64,000 nucleotides of DNA from Hydra vulgaris (taxonomy: Eukaryota; Cnidaria; Hydrozoa; Anthoathecata; Hydridae): assembly GCF_038396675.1 (NCBI RefSeq), contig NC_088922.1:13123501-13187500 (forward strand), written 5' to 3'. Under the pieces are notes generated by a model that had not been told where the DNA came from, ran no database searches, and saw only the letters and a program-made list of their open reading frames with translations. Positions 21,166-34,867 of the stretch are shown one piece after another (the first letter of the stretch is position 1; every line of letters starts with the position of its first letter). Both the position numbers and the translations under genes were made by a program.

Positions 21166-22050
21166 TTGATGTATCAACATAAGGGAAAATCACTCATATA
21201 AGTTGATTTTGGCAGAAAAATTAGCTAAACTTAGTTCAAGTTGAATCTGTAAAGGGAGTTACTCTGAAAATAAATAATTTGCTATTGTTATCTGAAGAAA
21301 GACAAAAAAAAGCCACAATTCAAAGCCAACTCTAAAAAATTGGTGAAACAGTGTGGATTTATATTTTTATGGTCTTTATATTTATGGTCTTTTCCAATTT
21401 TGCTGCACAAATCTTTATTTCAGAAGAGAAAGTTTTCTTAATTCGATAAGTTCTATGAGGCTGTAATTTACAAAAATTGCCTATTTCTACATTGACCTTT
21501 TATGCAACTATAGCTATATAGAAACTGAAAAAGATTTATATAATCAAAAAACTAAAAGAGGGTTTCATTTGCAGACAGTGACTGTGAAAAATCATTTGTA
21601 AAAGTAAAAGCAACATGATCTTGAATTAGTCATCTTGTTGAAACTGTTGATACTGAAGAGTATAAAAACAAGTTATAACTCACCACATCTTTTTTGTAGA
21701 AAATGTTTTCAGATCATTCGAAAAATGAGTTAGTCATCTATGCTTAAAAAAGTTAGCTGTTCAAAATATTAAGCAATTATTTGACATGGTCATCAGGATT
21801 CTCTAAAGGTTATAATGAACATTTTTTGATTCAGATGCACTTCATGAAGTATAAGAAATGAAATGAATACTGGAGTAAACGTAGTTATAGTTTTATCTGT
21901 TTTTGAAGTAATTCAGGAGAATAGCTATAACCTTGCTTAAATAATAAGGCTGACCATCATAAGGCTGACCAAAATTTTTAATTGCTTTTAATCTCAAACA
22001 CAATAATTGCTTTCTAGAGTTATCTTTAAGTTATTTTGTAATATTTTCAG
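21166..22050. other. Non-coding or unrecognised stretch of the STOML2 intron
   Basis: Short translated pieces on the + strand near 21560-21690 (SDCEKSFVKVKAT, VETVDTEEYKNKL) look protein-like and may be a decayed transposon ORF. They are too broken to identify. Confidence 0.3.
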
Positions 22051-22116
22051 TTCAATTTTGCTTTAAAACTTTTATAAGTCATGAATGACTTATGAAAGTT
22101 TTAAAGCAAAATTGAA
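22051..22116. repeat. Fold-back palindrome, 32-bp stem with one mismatch, 2-nt loop
   Basis: TTCAATTTTGCTTTAAAACT (start of the left arm) is mirrored to 22116 around the dinucleotide GA. It abuts the 3' end of the antisense LINE that begins near 22125. Confidence 0.9.
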
Positions 22117-22670
22117 TTCACGAGAATGAATTTTAGTAGATGGCACAAGAGGCGCTAGCTCTTTCAAGCAGTGTCCATTATAGTATTTGTAGAAAAAAGA
22201 AAGCGAAGCAACATTGTGATAATGGTTGAAGGTTGGCTGCAAGAGCAGGTTCAACTATGTTTACTATGCGTTTTTGCACCCTGTCTAAAATAGAAAGGGC
22301 ATCGCTAGAAGATCCACCCCAAATATGTCAACTGATTTATATAGATAAAGAATAGAATTTAGAGTAAAAAAGTGTCGAGCTCGATAAAGAGATGCAACCT
22401 TAGCAGATTAATAAGTTGCTAATTTTGCAACTGGTTTGATATATGGCTTCCAAGAAAGATCGGAAGTAAGAGTTTATCCTAGAAGATGAAGGGTAGATGA
22501 CTCATCAAGTACATTACCGTTCATAAATATAGAAAGATCTAAGTTATTGCAATAACGATTGGCTGAAAAGACCACTGTGAGCCCCATGCTATAGCAGAAG
22601 TGAGATCCTTTTCAAGCTTAAATGCCCCCTCCAAGCAATCAGAAAGTGTTGGCTTCTTATCATAATAAGA

Positions 22671-24065
22671 TTAAATTGTAGTATCATCAGCGAACAACGC
22701 TACCTTAGATGTGAGAATATCTGGAAGATCGTTAATGTAAATTAAAAAGAGTATAGGGTCGAGGATTGAACCTTGAGGAACCCCTGAAGTTACAGAATAA
22801 GAAGAAGACTGTTGTCCATTGAGGTCAACTTTTATACTACCATTGGAACGGAAGGATTCAATAATCTTAAAGACGTTACCAGATACACCATAAGAAGAAA
22901 GCTTATGGAGAAGACCAGCATGCCAAACTTTATCAAAAGCTTCAGAAATGTTAAGAGCGATAGCCTTAACCTCTCCACCTTTATCTAATGTACGATAAAA
23001 CCTATTGGTTATTACTGTTAGCAAATCAGCTAAGAAGATCAGAATATGAAGATTGAAATCCATATTAATGATTATAAAGTAAGTTATTAGATTCAAGGTG
23101 AGAGATAAGGTATTTCTTAATTAAAAATTCAAAAACCTTGCCTACGATAGGAAGAAGACTAATGAGACAGTAGTTAGACGAATCAGATCACTCTCCAGAA
23201 TTTTTGAAAATAGGGATAACAGATGCTGCTTTCTAGCAGGCTGGAAAACAAGACTCTGATAGGCACTTGTTGAATAGTATAGATAACAGCTCCAGAGCTT
23301 TTTGAAAGTATAGATGACAGCTCCAAAGAACACTTCTGCAAGACTGTAATAGGTATGTTGTCCAGGCCACAAGCTGTAAAAGAGTCTAAGCAGAAAATCA
23401 CTTTAGATACAGAAGCTGGAGTGATATGAATGTCAAGCAATGGATCAACCTGTTTGACAGCTAAATCAGGTAGAATGCAACTACTAGAATCAAGAGATGA
23501 TATTGATGAAAAGTTCTTAGCAAGCAATTCAGCTTTGTCTTTAGGTGAGGTGACAAAGTCTGAACCATACAAGAGAGATGGAATAACAGATTTGCCCTTA
23601 TTATTGATACTATTAAAGATTCTCGAGAGCCTAATTTTTGTGATTAATTATGAGATTTTATGACCTCAAAATAGCGGGCTTTGGCTTTAGACAAAACCTT
23701 TTTACAATGGTTTCTAACAGTAATAAACAGACGTCTGTTTTTTGGAGAACTGTTTTGCTGATAGATAGGAAGTAACGGTTTCGATTGGAAATTGCAGCAG
23801 CACAATGTGAGAAAAACCATGGAAAAGAGTAAGGCTTGACCTGGAATCGTCGAGAGGGAATAAAAGATTCCATGCCAGCCTGATTCCACAAAGTTATGTA
23901 AGAAGCACATTTGTCAGCAGGAAGGCCAAAGATTTCTACCTGAGGGCCATCACGAAAAAAATCACGGAAAGAGTCCCAGTCAGTTTTAAGGTAGTTGTAA
24001 GAGGTACAATGATAGGGAAATTCAGATGATAAAGAAGAATGAGATATTAGTTTTAGAGGGATCAA
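22671..24065 (-). pseudogene. LINE linker and reverse transcriptase, frameshifted
   Basis: 24065-23644 holds the end of the EN domain and linker (LKTDWDSFRDFFRDGP, AGMESFIPSRRFQVKP, VRNHCKKVLSKAKARYF). 23572-23183 holds the start of the RT (YGSDFVTSPKDKAELLAKNF, DSFTACGLDNIPI). 23096-22671 holds ALNISEAFDKVWHAGLLHKL, SVTSGVPQGSILDPILFLIY and KVALFADDTTI with the catalytic DD intact. Several frameshifts lie between the blocks, so no functional enzyme is made. A decayed C-terminal part follows to 22130. Confidence 0.8.
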
Positions 24066-24138
24066 ACTGTGATCAGAAGCACCTAAGGGTGAATGTGGAG
24101 AAACTGAGCACTGACTAGGATCAGAAACAAGACATGAG

Positions 24139-24705
24139 TCAAGTAGAGAAGGTAAATGCTGGGTTGTCTGGAAAACAAGTTGGAAAGTTGACTGTTTGAG
24201 TTACGGGTTGAGAAAGGCTAAAGTTGTGGGCTTTAATGCTTGCAGAGTCACCGACACTAGAGCCAAGCCATTCTGTGTGATGAGCATTAAAGTCACCAAC
24301 AACAACGATATTGGCTGATGGATAAAGAGAGAGGGCTTGGTCAATTTGATCAGAAATAATATCAAAAAGAGTGCAGTCTTGAGATGAAGGAGAGCGATAT
24401 AGAACAAAGAGAAAAGCGATAAAGTGAAGTGGTGCTAAACGAAAGCACATAAAAGAATAATCTGTGGATTCAAACCTAGTTTCCCAACAAATGGGTGAAT
24501 TCTTAAGAATGTAAATGCCCAGGCTAAGCATGTGACTATTGGATTCTTTACGAATTAAAGGAAGATAACCATCAACACTAAGATCACAAGATGAGACAGC
24601 TGAACTCAAGTTAGTCTTACAAAGAGCAAGTAAGTCTGGTGAACTTTGCAAGAGATAAGACTCAACAGAAGAAAAGTTTCTTCAAAGACCACGAATATTA
24701 ATTTA
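24139..24705 (-). pseudogene. LINE apurinic-type endonuclease domain
   Basis: Blocks read INIRGL, FSSVESYLLQSSPDLLALCK, TNLSSAVSSCDLSVDGYLPL and VVVGDFNAHHTEWLGSS. The GDFNAHH block is the conserved metal-binding/catalytic motif of the endonuclease/exonuclease/phosphatase fold used by LINEs to nick target DNA. The usual ET at the second metal-binding position is replaced by KT (ALCKTNL), which should disable it. The frame ends in a stop around 24139 and the remaining EN part continues in another frame to 23658. Confidence 0.75.
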
Positions 24706-26374
24706 TGATAGGTTTAGAGAACTTGGCGATGATGATGGTTTTTTGTATTTTATAGTTTTTGGTACTTTATTCATTTTCAAATTTGTTAAAGAGCTTGACT
24801 CAAAGCATAGATAGTACTCAGTACACTGTTTAATAGCCCAAGCAATTGCCTCATTACTATTAATAAATCCTAAGCTTTAACGAAGGACTACAAATGGGGC
24901 CTTGACAATGCACACCAAAAGTACACCATCCATGCGCAACATGACACTGTTAATTCTTTGATATTTTTTCAGCTTTTGATGGAATCAGCCTCTCTGAGAG
25001 CTACCACAGTTTGAGAAACCTGACTACCAGGCGGCCTCAGAACCATAAAACTTTTATGTTTTGAGTTTTAGAGCTGTACCCTCATTAGGAGATAATAAAA
25101 TGAGTTAAAAACCCATAATAAAACCCATGCATTGAGTCAAGAAGATCCAGCATTCAACATCCTAAACCGGAAACAGTGTATTAAAAATACATATGTGCCA
25201 GCCTAATAGATGAAGAAGGGGTGCAAGGCTGGTCAACAGATAGGATCTGTTTACCCCTTAAGTCTTTGCCTAGGAGGCCTTCTACAAGACAATAGCTGGA
25301 TGCATTTAACATCTTCCAAGATGAGTATTTTTATCGAGACATCATCTCTAGCCTTTACTCAACCAAGAGCCCCACAGCAGGGGGTGTTTTATGTTGGAGT
25401 TGGCTTCTCCTAGCCTTTGCCTAAAAAAGCGTATCCTACAAGGCAGCAGGGCATGAAGCAGATTGTATTGGATACATGTTACCAATAGCAGGATAACCTG
25501 ACCTTACAAAATATGTAAAAATAAAGTTTTTATTTTTACTATATTTTCAGTTATAGATTTTATTATATTTGCAGTTAAAAAGATTTGTTTTGAAAATATT
25601 CATATACAAAAGTTATTGTTTTTAAGTTGGAAGAATTGGAACTTTAAATCTAGGTTCTAAACTTTCAAGAAAGAAGGGTAGAAATTTCATATAATTCATT
25701 TAAAGTTTCAATTTTTAAAACTCATTTCGAAGATTATTTCAACAGTCCATCATTAGCTCTTGTAGTTAACTGAGTGAACAGTTTTCAGAAATTGTTTACA
25801 AAAATATGACCAAAATACTGAAGTGATTTTCAGTATTGGAATGATCATGGCAATCAGCTTCAAATAATAGCTGTCAGCTGTCAACTGAATTTGTGCATTT
25901 GGATTAATAATTTAAAAAAATTAACTTTAATTATAATTAAAATGTTAAAGCATCAACAACTGGTAAAACTACACATTTAAATCAAAAATGTCACTAACAG
26001 AATCCACAATCAGAAATTAGATAAAGTCGTTTCTCTATATTTCTTCACTAAGATTGTGACTGTGTTATGTGATAACCCTCTGACTCTTTATAAATATAGG
26101 GTATGCTTAAAAGATGCATGGTTCTCAAAATAAGGAGAGCATAGAATTTCGTTTTCCACATAGATCTCCTCTTAAGGTTTATATTTTGTAAAAGATCTTT
26201 AAATTTTAGAATTATAATGTTGTACACCTAAAAATCTTTTATGACTACAGTGTTTGACTATTGGCAGTCTGAGTGAAGTTCTTCACTCACTGTTCTCCGA
26301 AAAAAGCTTTTAACTTCTACAATGAATAATAAATTTGAATAATGAAGAAAGATAAATGAACAAAATGTAAGAAA

Positions 26375-26465
26375 CATAATTGATTTAAGTTACAAAAAAC
26401 ATAAGGGTTTAAGTTACTAGAAACATTATGGGTTTAAGTTACAAGAAACATAATGGATTTAAGCT
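26375..26465. repeat. Tandem repeat, about 28-bp unit
   Basis: Three to four copies of a unit containing GAAACATAATGGGTTTAAGT. Confidence 0.75.
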
Positions 26466-26479
26466 AGAGTTTTTAAGAC

Positions 26480-26790
26480 TAATTTATTCCAGTTATCCTT
26501 GTTAAGGTTTCAGTAATTTTTTGCCTATTCCAAATTTTTTTATATTGGGTTAATTTAGGTTTTCGAACTGGTGGTCAAGAGATTAGCCCTAATTTCTTTA
26601 AGCGTCTCTGCACCTTGCATCAAAATATGTCAATGTCTTCTTGTATTTGCTTAGATGAAACTAGGTACTTTCTATTATCTAGGCACACTTCCTTCGTTTT
26701 CCCATCAGTTTTAGGGGTTGTGGCTTCTTTTTCTCACAAGTTCCTTTACATCCAGATAACAATAAAGCTCCTAAATCCAATTGGTTTACT
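26480..26790 (-). pseudogene. Tc1-like transposase fragment, N-terminal part
   Basis: On the - strand: VCLDNRKYLVSSKQIQEDID, then VQRRLKKLGLISRPPVRKPK after a stop, then LTQYKKIWNRQ. This resembles the second helix-turn-helix and linker of Tc1-like transposases (VRRRLKEAGL..R.P.KKPLLT). Stops interrupt it. It may belong to the same family as the fragment at 20890-21165. Confidence 0.55.
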
Positions 26791-27788
26791 TTCTTAATCA
26801 TTACTGTTTTAATTGTTTTGAGAAACTTTGAGGATCCCTTTTATTTTATAGCGAGGTATGACTACTATTTAAAAATACACAAATTTCATTTGATCTGTGT
26901 TGTGATATCATTCCCATAGCCAAAAAAAAGTAAGCAAAAAATTAGGCTATGTTATTGCTTACTGACAAAAAAATAACAATGTTTAAATTTGCAATGGTGA
27001 TATGCAAAAACCTTTCAAACAAGGATTTTAATGCTTAGTTTTTTTATGTTGGAAAATCTCTTGTTTGTTTTTTTTACATAAAAAGTAATATGAAATTTGT
27101 CGTGTCATTTACTAACTGAACAATCTCCTTTTTTGAAAACTTTTTTTTCATAACTCTACGATTAATAAATCACACTAATGTATAATTTTTTTTGTTTGTT
27201 TTTATTTCTTTTTTTTTTATTACTTATTTTATATCCAATGTTTAAGTTTCATTTGAAAATTAACTAAAATTTACTAAGATTAATAAAAATCAAATATTTT
27301 AAACAGTATAGTAATTATTCTACTAAAGCTACTTTTGAGAATAAGTTATTTATTTAATTTAAAAATTATAAATTTATTATTTTAAAAATATATATATTTT
27401 TTTTCTTGACAACCCGTGTGAAAACTAAATGAGTCAAGAATATGTTTTCTCTTCACCTTAAAAACTATTTAATTTAAAGTTTTATTAAAAACAGATTTCT
27501 TGTGTGGTTTTAAATGCATAGTTTTATTACTTTTAAATAACAACAGACTATGATTTGGTTTTACTTACAATGATATATTTATATTTACCTTAAATAATAT
27601 ATTTAAGAGTGTATTTTGAGAAACACTTTCAATTGGGTGTCCAAATTTCTCGTGAGTTATTCAATGAGTTTTTAAACTGTTAAATTTCAAAAATTATTTA
27701 CGGTCGAAAAATTTGAAAACTGTGTAAACGTTATTTGAATTACTTTAACGTCATATTGAATGAAAATTATGTTAAAAATATTTTTTAG
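26791..27788. other. 3' end of the long STOML2 intron
   Basis: A/T-rich with no recognised element. It ends in the acceptor TTTTTTAG at 27781-27788. Confidence 0.5.
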
Positions 27789-27995
27789 GCGATGGCGATA
27801 TACAAATCTATTGATCAAAAATCTGATGATCCTTCTAAAAATGATAGTCAAACTACGGAAAAAACTTCCAGCGATTCTACTTCCGATAAAGAACAGACTT
27901 TAGGATTTTCAGGTTATAAAGACATTTCAAATCTAGGTTCCTTAGGAGAATTCAGTGTCGCTACATCTTCAACTCGGAAACGAGATTTCATTTGA
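27789..27995 (+). CDS. STOML2: STOML2, last exon
   Basis: It encodes AMAIYKSIDQKSDDPSKND and then a Ser/Thr-rich tail ending STRKRDFI, followed by TGA at 27993. AMAIYKSI matches the AMGVYGAL-type end of the conserved SLP-2 C-terminal block directly after SSMVAQ of the previous exon, so no exon is missing across the 17.6-kb intron. The low-complexity tail is typical of SLP-2 and is poorly conserved. No canonical AATAAA was seen within 150 nt downstream. An 18-nt direct repeat starts at 27995 and recurs at 28018. Confidence 0.93.
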   Translation, partial: AMAIYKSIDQKSDDPSKNDSQTTEKTSSDSTSDKEQTLGFSGYKDISNLGSLGEFSVATSSTRKRDFI

Positions 27996-28145
27996 GTTGT
28001 GATTTTTAAAGCTTTTAAAAAGTTGTGATTTTTAAAGCAATTATATTTGTATAATCTTATTTTAATACGACAAATACTAAAATTTTCTTACAAAAAAAGT
28101 AGTTGAAAATATTAACAATTATCTTTATGCATATTATATATACAG

Positions 28146-28790
28146 TAAAATCCCGGTTATTAGAACCTCTAAAGGGAACAAGAATTTACTTCGAATTACC
28201 GAATGTTTGAATAACTGAAAATCTTCTTTAAAGTGGACATATTTCAAGTTATCAAGTTTTGTCAATAGAAGAGAGTAAAAAAGAAGAAAAACTTTGGAAT
28301 AATTTTGGATTCTGTTTAAGTCTTTACCTTTTAAAAAAACAAATTTAAAATGAAATTAAATTTTTTTTACAGTTTTTTGAAAAAATTGTCCATTTTCAAT
28401 TGCTTTTTTGTTTCTAAAGAATGTTTATCAAACATCTTTTATACTAGGCTTAGCGATTATTTTGACGCCATTATTTTCAAAAAGAGACCAACATTCAATT
28501 AACTCTATTGCGCGTGCAATCTCTAATAATTTTGGGTTTTCGGGAAGCAAATCTTTTGACTCTTCATTTATCTCCTCATCTACCTCAGCACAATCGTTGA
28601 TTAAAATGGAATCCAGAATTTCTCAATCTGTGTTAGCAATTGCTTCGCTTGTACAAATATCAAAATCTATGCTTACCTAATCTTCAACAGCAACATCTTT
28701 GTCTACTAAACAACATAATCTAAGCTTGTTGACATTCTCTTCAAGCAATTTGAAAGGATCATCTTCACCGTTAATAGATTTGTAACCCCT
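28146..28790 (-). pseudogene. pogo-like transposon end and transposase C-terminus
   Basis: CAGTAAAATCCCGGTTATTA at 28146, preceded by TA, has the CAGT...CC.GTTAT look of pogo/Tigger terminal repeats. On the - strand at about 28600-28410 one reads LINDCAEVDEEINEESKDLL then ENPKLLEIARAIELIECWSL, an acidic C-terminal tail of the kind found after the DDE domain in pogo transposases. The DDE domain itself and the other terminal repeat are not seen. Confidence 0.55.
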
Positions 28791-30700
28791 TCTTTTTAAT
28801 TTGAGGGGAGTTCAAACTTTATATGGTCATAATTTTTGAACGCTGAGAGATATTAATATGAAACTTAAAATTTATCGATGAATATAAGTCTAGTTGAAAA
28901 AAGTACAAAAAATACTTTATCAACTTGTTGCCCCTCACGTTGGGGGGGGGGGGGGAATGAAGTTTAAGTGCTTTTTTGTTCCCAGCCTCTAATCATCGCC
29001 TTTTTTGCGAAGCATCGTTATTTAACATAAGTATAAACATACAAATGTTTGAAGTTAGCTATCTCAAACATCAAAAAATGCTGAATCCATTACTGACACA
29101 CGCCACCAGAATCTGAAAATCGATTTACAGATGTTGCAACAGAAGCAGAACACAGTATTGATTTTAAATAAACTAACTAACATCGAATCACTTTTTTATC
29201 ATAAGAAAGATTTTTAGTGTAAAAAGAAACACTAAGGTTTCGTGAATCTTTTTCATCTAACGTTAAAAAAAAATTTTCAACGTGCACAGAATTTTGTTTA
29301 AAAAAACTTAAATGATTGCGATCACTAAGGTATTCAGACCATAGTTCAGTGTTATTACTTAATGGTTGTTAATGGATTTGTTCTTGATTATTGCGAGTTA
29401 CAGTACCAGAAATTACATTCCTATCATTATTAATGCTTTCTCTAAAAATGTTCTTTTAAATTTACATTATCAGTAATAGAATGTCACCTACAGACAACAG
29501 ATTTTTATCTGTATCCTTATGACATCGCTCCGTAAAATCATTTTGTTATGAGTTTAAAATATTTCTTTCTTTTATAGCAAATCTATAAAAGACATCCAAG
29601 TTCAAATGAAAAAAAGCTTCATAACTTTGAAGAAAAAGTTCTCATCTATAAATATTGAATAGAAAAGATAACTATCCAAATCAATGACAAATTCCAGATT
29701 TTGTAGTATTTTCTAACAACTATATTGTTTTGACTTTCTGTACTTACGGTAATAGAATTCGGTATACGGTGAAAATTTTTTTTGTTTTTTCTGTATTCCC
29801 AGATCCAATAGATAATCGCAGCTTACTGCATCTTGTTTTCAGTAAAAAGATTAAAAATTCAATTGGTCAAACAAAACCTACAAAAGGTGCCGAGAAATCT
29901 ATGTAAAATTTAGGTCCTCAATTTCTAAGACATTTTAGGACTTTCAGATTCTGGCGGAGGGATGCATCCCCCCATCCCCCCATAAAATTGCTTTACTGAA
30001 GTTTAAATAAAATAAAGTTAACAGTTAACCATATAATTAATAACATTAAACAACTTTGGTTGGAAATGAACATGAGGGAGATTTACTAATTGTCAGTCTT
30101 GACAATTTGTAATTGTTAACAAATCTTACAACAAATTTTGAACAATTTTTAAACAAATGTGTAGTGCTTGAAGATTTTAAACTCTTGCTATTTAGAATTT
30201 ATATTGAGACATGGTAATACTTTAACACCTAAATTTCCTATCCTGATCAATTATCCGACTCCCTGCCCCTTCCAAAAAAAGTGAGGGGGTGTAAATTTTG
30301 TATGGTCCTAACTTTTATAATTTACAATATTATTATTCGAAAATTGAAATCTGTAGATAAGTTTAAGTTTAGTTTAAGATAATAAAATTGAATACTTTAT
30401 TACATCAGTACCCTTCATTTGGGCAGGAAGGCATGCGTTTTAGGGTTTTTGTTCACAGGCCTCCGTCATCCCAAAATTTTGGCAAAGGCCTCCTCATTTG
30501 GCAGAGGTATGAGCATACTTGAGTTATGAGTTTGCAAAATGTGTGAAAGTGTTCCATCCGAAACATCAAAAAATCCTGCTGGCGCCCATGAATCCAAATA
30601 TGGAAACAATTTACATAGGAATTTAGCTCTTATAATAAACATCTTGTTTCTCATTGTAGTTAGGCCAAATATTTTAATACATTTAGTCAGAGTTGTTTTG
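28791..30700. repeat. Two diverged direct copies of an unknown repeat, with filler between
   Basis: Copy 1 (28793-29125) and copy 2 (about 30270-30600) share, in order, GAGGGG..T..AA.TTT.TATGGTC, AATACTTTAT, a G-rich patch and GAAACATCAAAAAAT.CTG. Copy 1 carries a G14 run near 28945. Between them (29126-30270) no coding sequence is recognised; a C-rich patch lies near 29965. Confidence 0.4.
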
Positions 30701-31462
30701 TTGCCTAGGATAATGAGGCCGTGGTCTAGGGTTGCTTGATTTTACTGATCCTGGGAAGGGCTCCGTTGCAACGTATTGCCTAAATCGCTTACAACTTTTA
30801 AAACGGTCCTACATTCAGTGATTCAGGTGATAAATAATTGATTTGCAATTTTATTTTTCAAGTTTCGTTTTAATAATTTATAGGAATGTAATGATGTGAA
30901 TTTTCACTTTCAATGTCATTTTTATTATCAATGTAATAAAACAAAATACCTTTTGTATTTTTTATTTCCTCCTAATTTTTTGTAACTTGAACTGAAATTG
31001 AAAGTAAATTTTTGAAAAAAAAACATGGCGGACAAAAAAAGGCGTGAAACAATTGCAAGAAAAAGTGCAACTGCAAAAAAGCCGCGAAATAGTACAAAAA
31101 GTGTCATAAATACTCAATAGGAGTTTTTTGATTAGGTAAACTTTATACATAGTGATAAGTAAACTATACTCTTTCAGAAAACGTTGAAATTAATTTGGAC
31201 ACAATTCAAAAAACCTAAATTTTGTTAAGGCTAACTGAGAATGTTTAATTCCCAAGTTTAAAATCAGGCTGTATGATAAAAAAAAAGATTTTAAAAATGA
31301 TTTAAAAAGACTTTAAAAAATACTGTAAATTAAGACAGTGATATAGCAAAAGAATTTACTTTTTTATGAGAGAAAAGTGTGTCAAAGGCAATCAGAGCCG
31401 GCAATCATCTATCTAGTGCCTTTTTCAAAAATTTGGATGTTGTTGCAGAGGAAAGCAACATA
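30701..31462. other. Non-coding stretch
   Basis: No recognised feature apart from a 31-codon open frame at 31025-31120 that is very Lys/Arg-rich and is not convincing as a gene. Confidence 0.4.
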
Positions 31463-32350
31463 AGGGGTTGTCCATTAATTAAGTCAAAATATTTTTGGCA
31501 ATTTTTATATCCCCTCCCCGTTGTCAACTAAATTACGTCAACATTCGACAAATCCCCCCCCCCCCATCCCCCACATTTTTCTCCGAATAAATTGATTGCG
31601 ATGTATGATGGTTTATTTACAGTGTAGATTCACAATCGTGAATGTGCCGATTCTCCTCACTTTAACTTTAGACTTAATCCAATTTCATAGTGAAATCTAA
31701 TTATTTCTAATAGTATTATTTCTAATAGTATAACAAAAAATGCATTTAACCAATTGCACTACCAGGCAACCTTTTTAGACGGAAGAGCTAAAAGTTACAA
31801 TTTACATAATTTTTCCGTTTTTAAAGAACCTCCAACACCTTTATTTCAATATTATATTAATGTTTGTGCATGGAGCTAAAAAGCTGCATCTTGAAGAAAG
31901 AAACACGTGAGGTATGCAATCCGCAAATTGCCGACCCCTGGTATAAACATTTAAATAATATAATGCAGGCTATGTACTTGCATAAATCATTTTTGTTTAT
32001 ATACTAAACAACAACTTTGAAAAAATAATAATGGTACGAGGAAACATCTCGTGTGTGCTTATTTAGTTCTGTATGTGCTGGATTTTTTTAAAGCACAACG
32101 CGGTTTTTAAAAAGTAGGAATTTAAATAACTCTATTAAAACACTGAAGGTTGAGCGAGCATATAAAGCAGGACTGCAAACGCTGCCCTATTTTTTTTTTT
32201 TTTTAAGTAATTAAATTTTTTTTTTTAACTAACAATGTTGACGTCAACTTGTCATAACTTCTCCCTCCCCCTTGTAAATAATTGTTAAAAAAATTTCAGA
32301 AATCCTACACTCACTCCCTATTTTGTTGAAGTGATTAATTAACAGCCCCT
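31463..32350. mobile_element. MITE, 0.9 kb, with about 9-bp target-site duplication
   Basis: The ends are AAGGGGTTGTCCATTAATTA and, inverted, AGGGGCTGTTAATTAATCAC. They are flanked by AAGCAACAT (31454-31462) and AAGCAACCT (32351-32359), a duplication with one change. Subterminal C-rich blocks and a GTCAAC motif are shared in inverted order. The terminal motif is one I know from short repeats in many invertebrates. No coding capacity. Confidence 0.65.
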
Positions 32351-32359
32351 AAGCAACCT

Positions 32360-33056
32360 AGTTACTTGGTGTGACTGCTGCGTCCCTAAAAATTAGAATA
32401 GTACAATATCAAAAGCTGTTACATTTTTTATACAACAATCCTAACATTTACTCAATAATTAAGAGATACTTCCAGTCATTCATTCATAATGTAATAGTTT
32501 TAAAATGTAACATGACGCTAGAATCTTGTTAAAAATTATTCGGTAATTACCGTTTATTTTATTATTGTTTCCGTTATAAAAAATAAAATGCTAAATACAT
32601 CAATCACAAAATTTCAAAGTAACTAACATGATTTTAACTTCTCATAGTAAAGACTGTTTCACTATGACAAAGGTCTAAATACATTTTGGGGGTATTTATT
32701 TTTCTATGATGAATGAAACATTTTTTAAATAAAAAATAGTGATACTAAAAGCAAATGATTATGTTGGGTAAAAAGTATTATGAATTGATAATAAAATTTG
32801 TTTACGGTTGAAGCATAACAATTTTTGACATTGGTTTACTCACGGATCAGTTAGAACCGTGTCAAACCAACGCGACGACATGCGCAAAACATGTTTGCTC
32901 GGAAAAAAGCCGCTTTTTTCAAAATCAAAAGGCTAACTGCAAAAGTAATGATTTTTTCGTTGTTGTTGTAGCCGATTTTAGTAGAATATCACTACATAAA
33001 CTATTACGAAAACATCATGGTTTGAAAGGTTTTTGTATATTTTTTAAAATATACAA
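32360..33056. other. Non-coding stretch between two DNA transposons
   Basis: A/T-rich. No recognised gene or repeat. Confidence 0.45.
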
Positions 33057-33073
33057 AAATATATATATATATA

Positions 33074-34497
<1,424 letters not shown>

Positions 34498-34576
34498 GGA
34501 AAATTTTCAACATGATTCTTTTTTTTCTGTATATAATTTTCACGGTTTGAGGGTTTTATGTTTAATTCTGTATACT

Positions 34577-34662
34577 AATTGTTATTGTTATTATTATTGT
34601 TATTATTATTGTTATTATTGTTATTGTTATTATTATTGTTGTTGTTGTTGTTGTTGTTGTTA
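34577..34662. repeat. (TTATTG)n / (GTT)n microsatellite
   Basis: Irregular GTTATT units followed by a pure GTT run. Confidence 0.9.
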
Positions 34663-34816
34663 TGTCAATTACTAAAAAATATAATTTAATTGTGTCTATA
34701 GTATATTTATCAGTATTTAATGGCTAATAAAAAATAAAATATAATATTTATATCATAAGTATAATTAGATTACTTGAGTATTTGTATTCTCTCCATAACC
34801 TTCTTGTGAAAAAAAA

Positions 34817-34853
<37 letters not shown>

Positions 34854-34867
34854 AACCATACTGCAAG

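Larger units (their letters stand above)
22125..25500 (-). mobile_element. Jockey/CR1-type LINE, nearly full length, decayed
   Basis: Read on the - strand from about 25500 downwards, a GC-richer 5' region (24720-25500) is followed by an endonuclease block (about 24700-24139), a linker and reverse transcriptase (24065-22671), and a C-terminal part ending in LVPSTKIHSR near 22130. Other copies of the same family lie at 57640-61190. Frameshifts separate the blocks. The 5' limit is estimated from where base composition changes. It lies antisense within the STOML2 intron. Confidence 0.75.

Noticed and set aside
31025-31120. 31-codon basic ORF (MADKKRRETIARKSATAKK...) with a good-looking ATG context
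   Set aside because: Could be the first exon of a gene, but no downstream donor or second exon could be supported, and Lys-rich short frames are expected in A-rich sequence.
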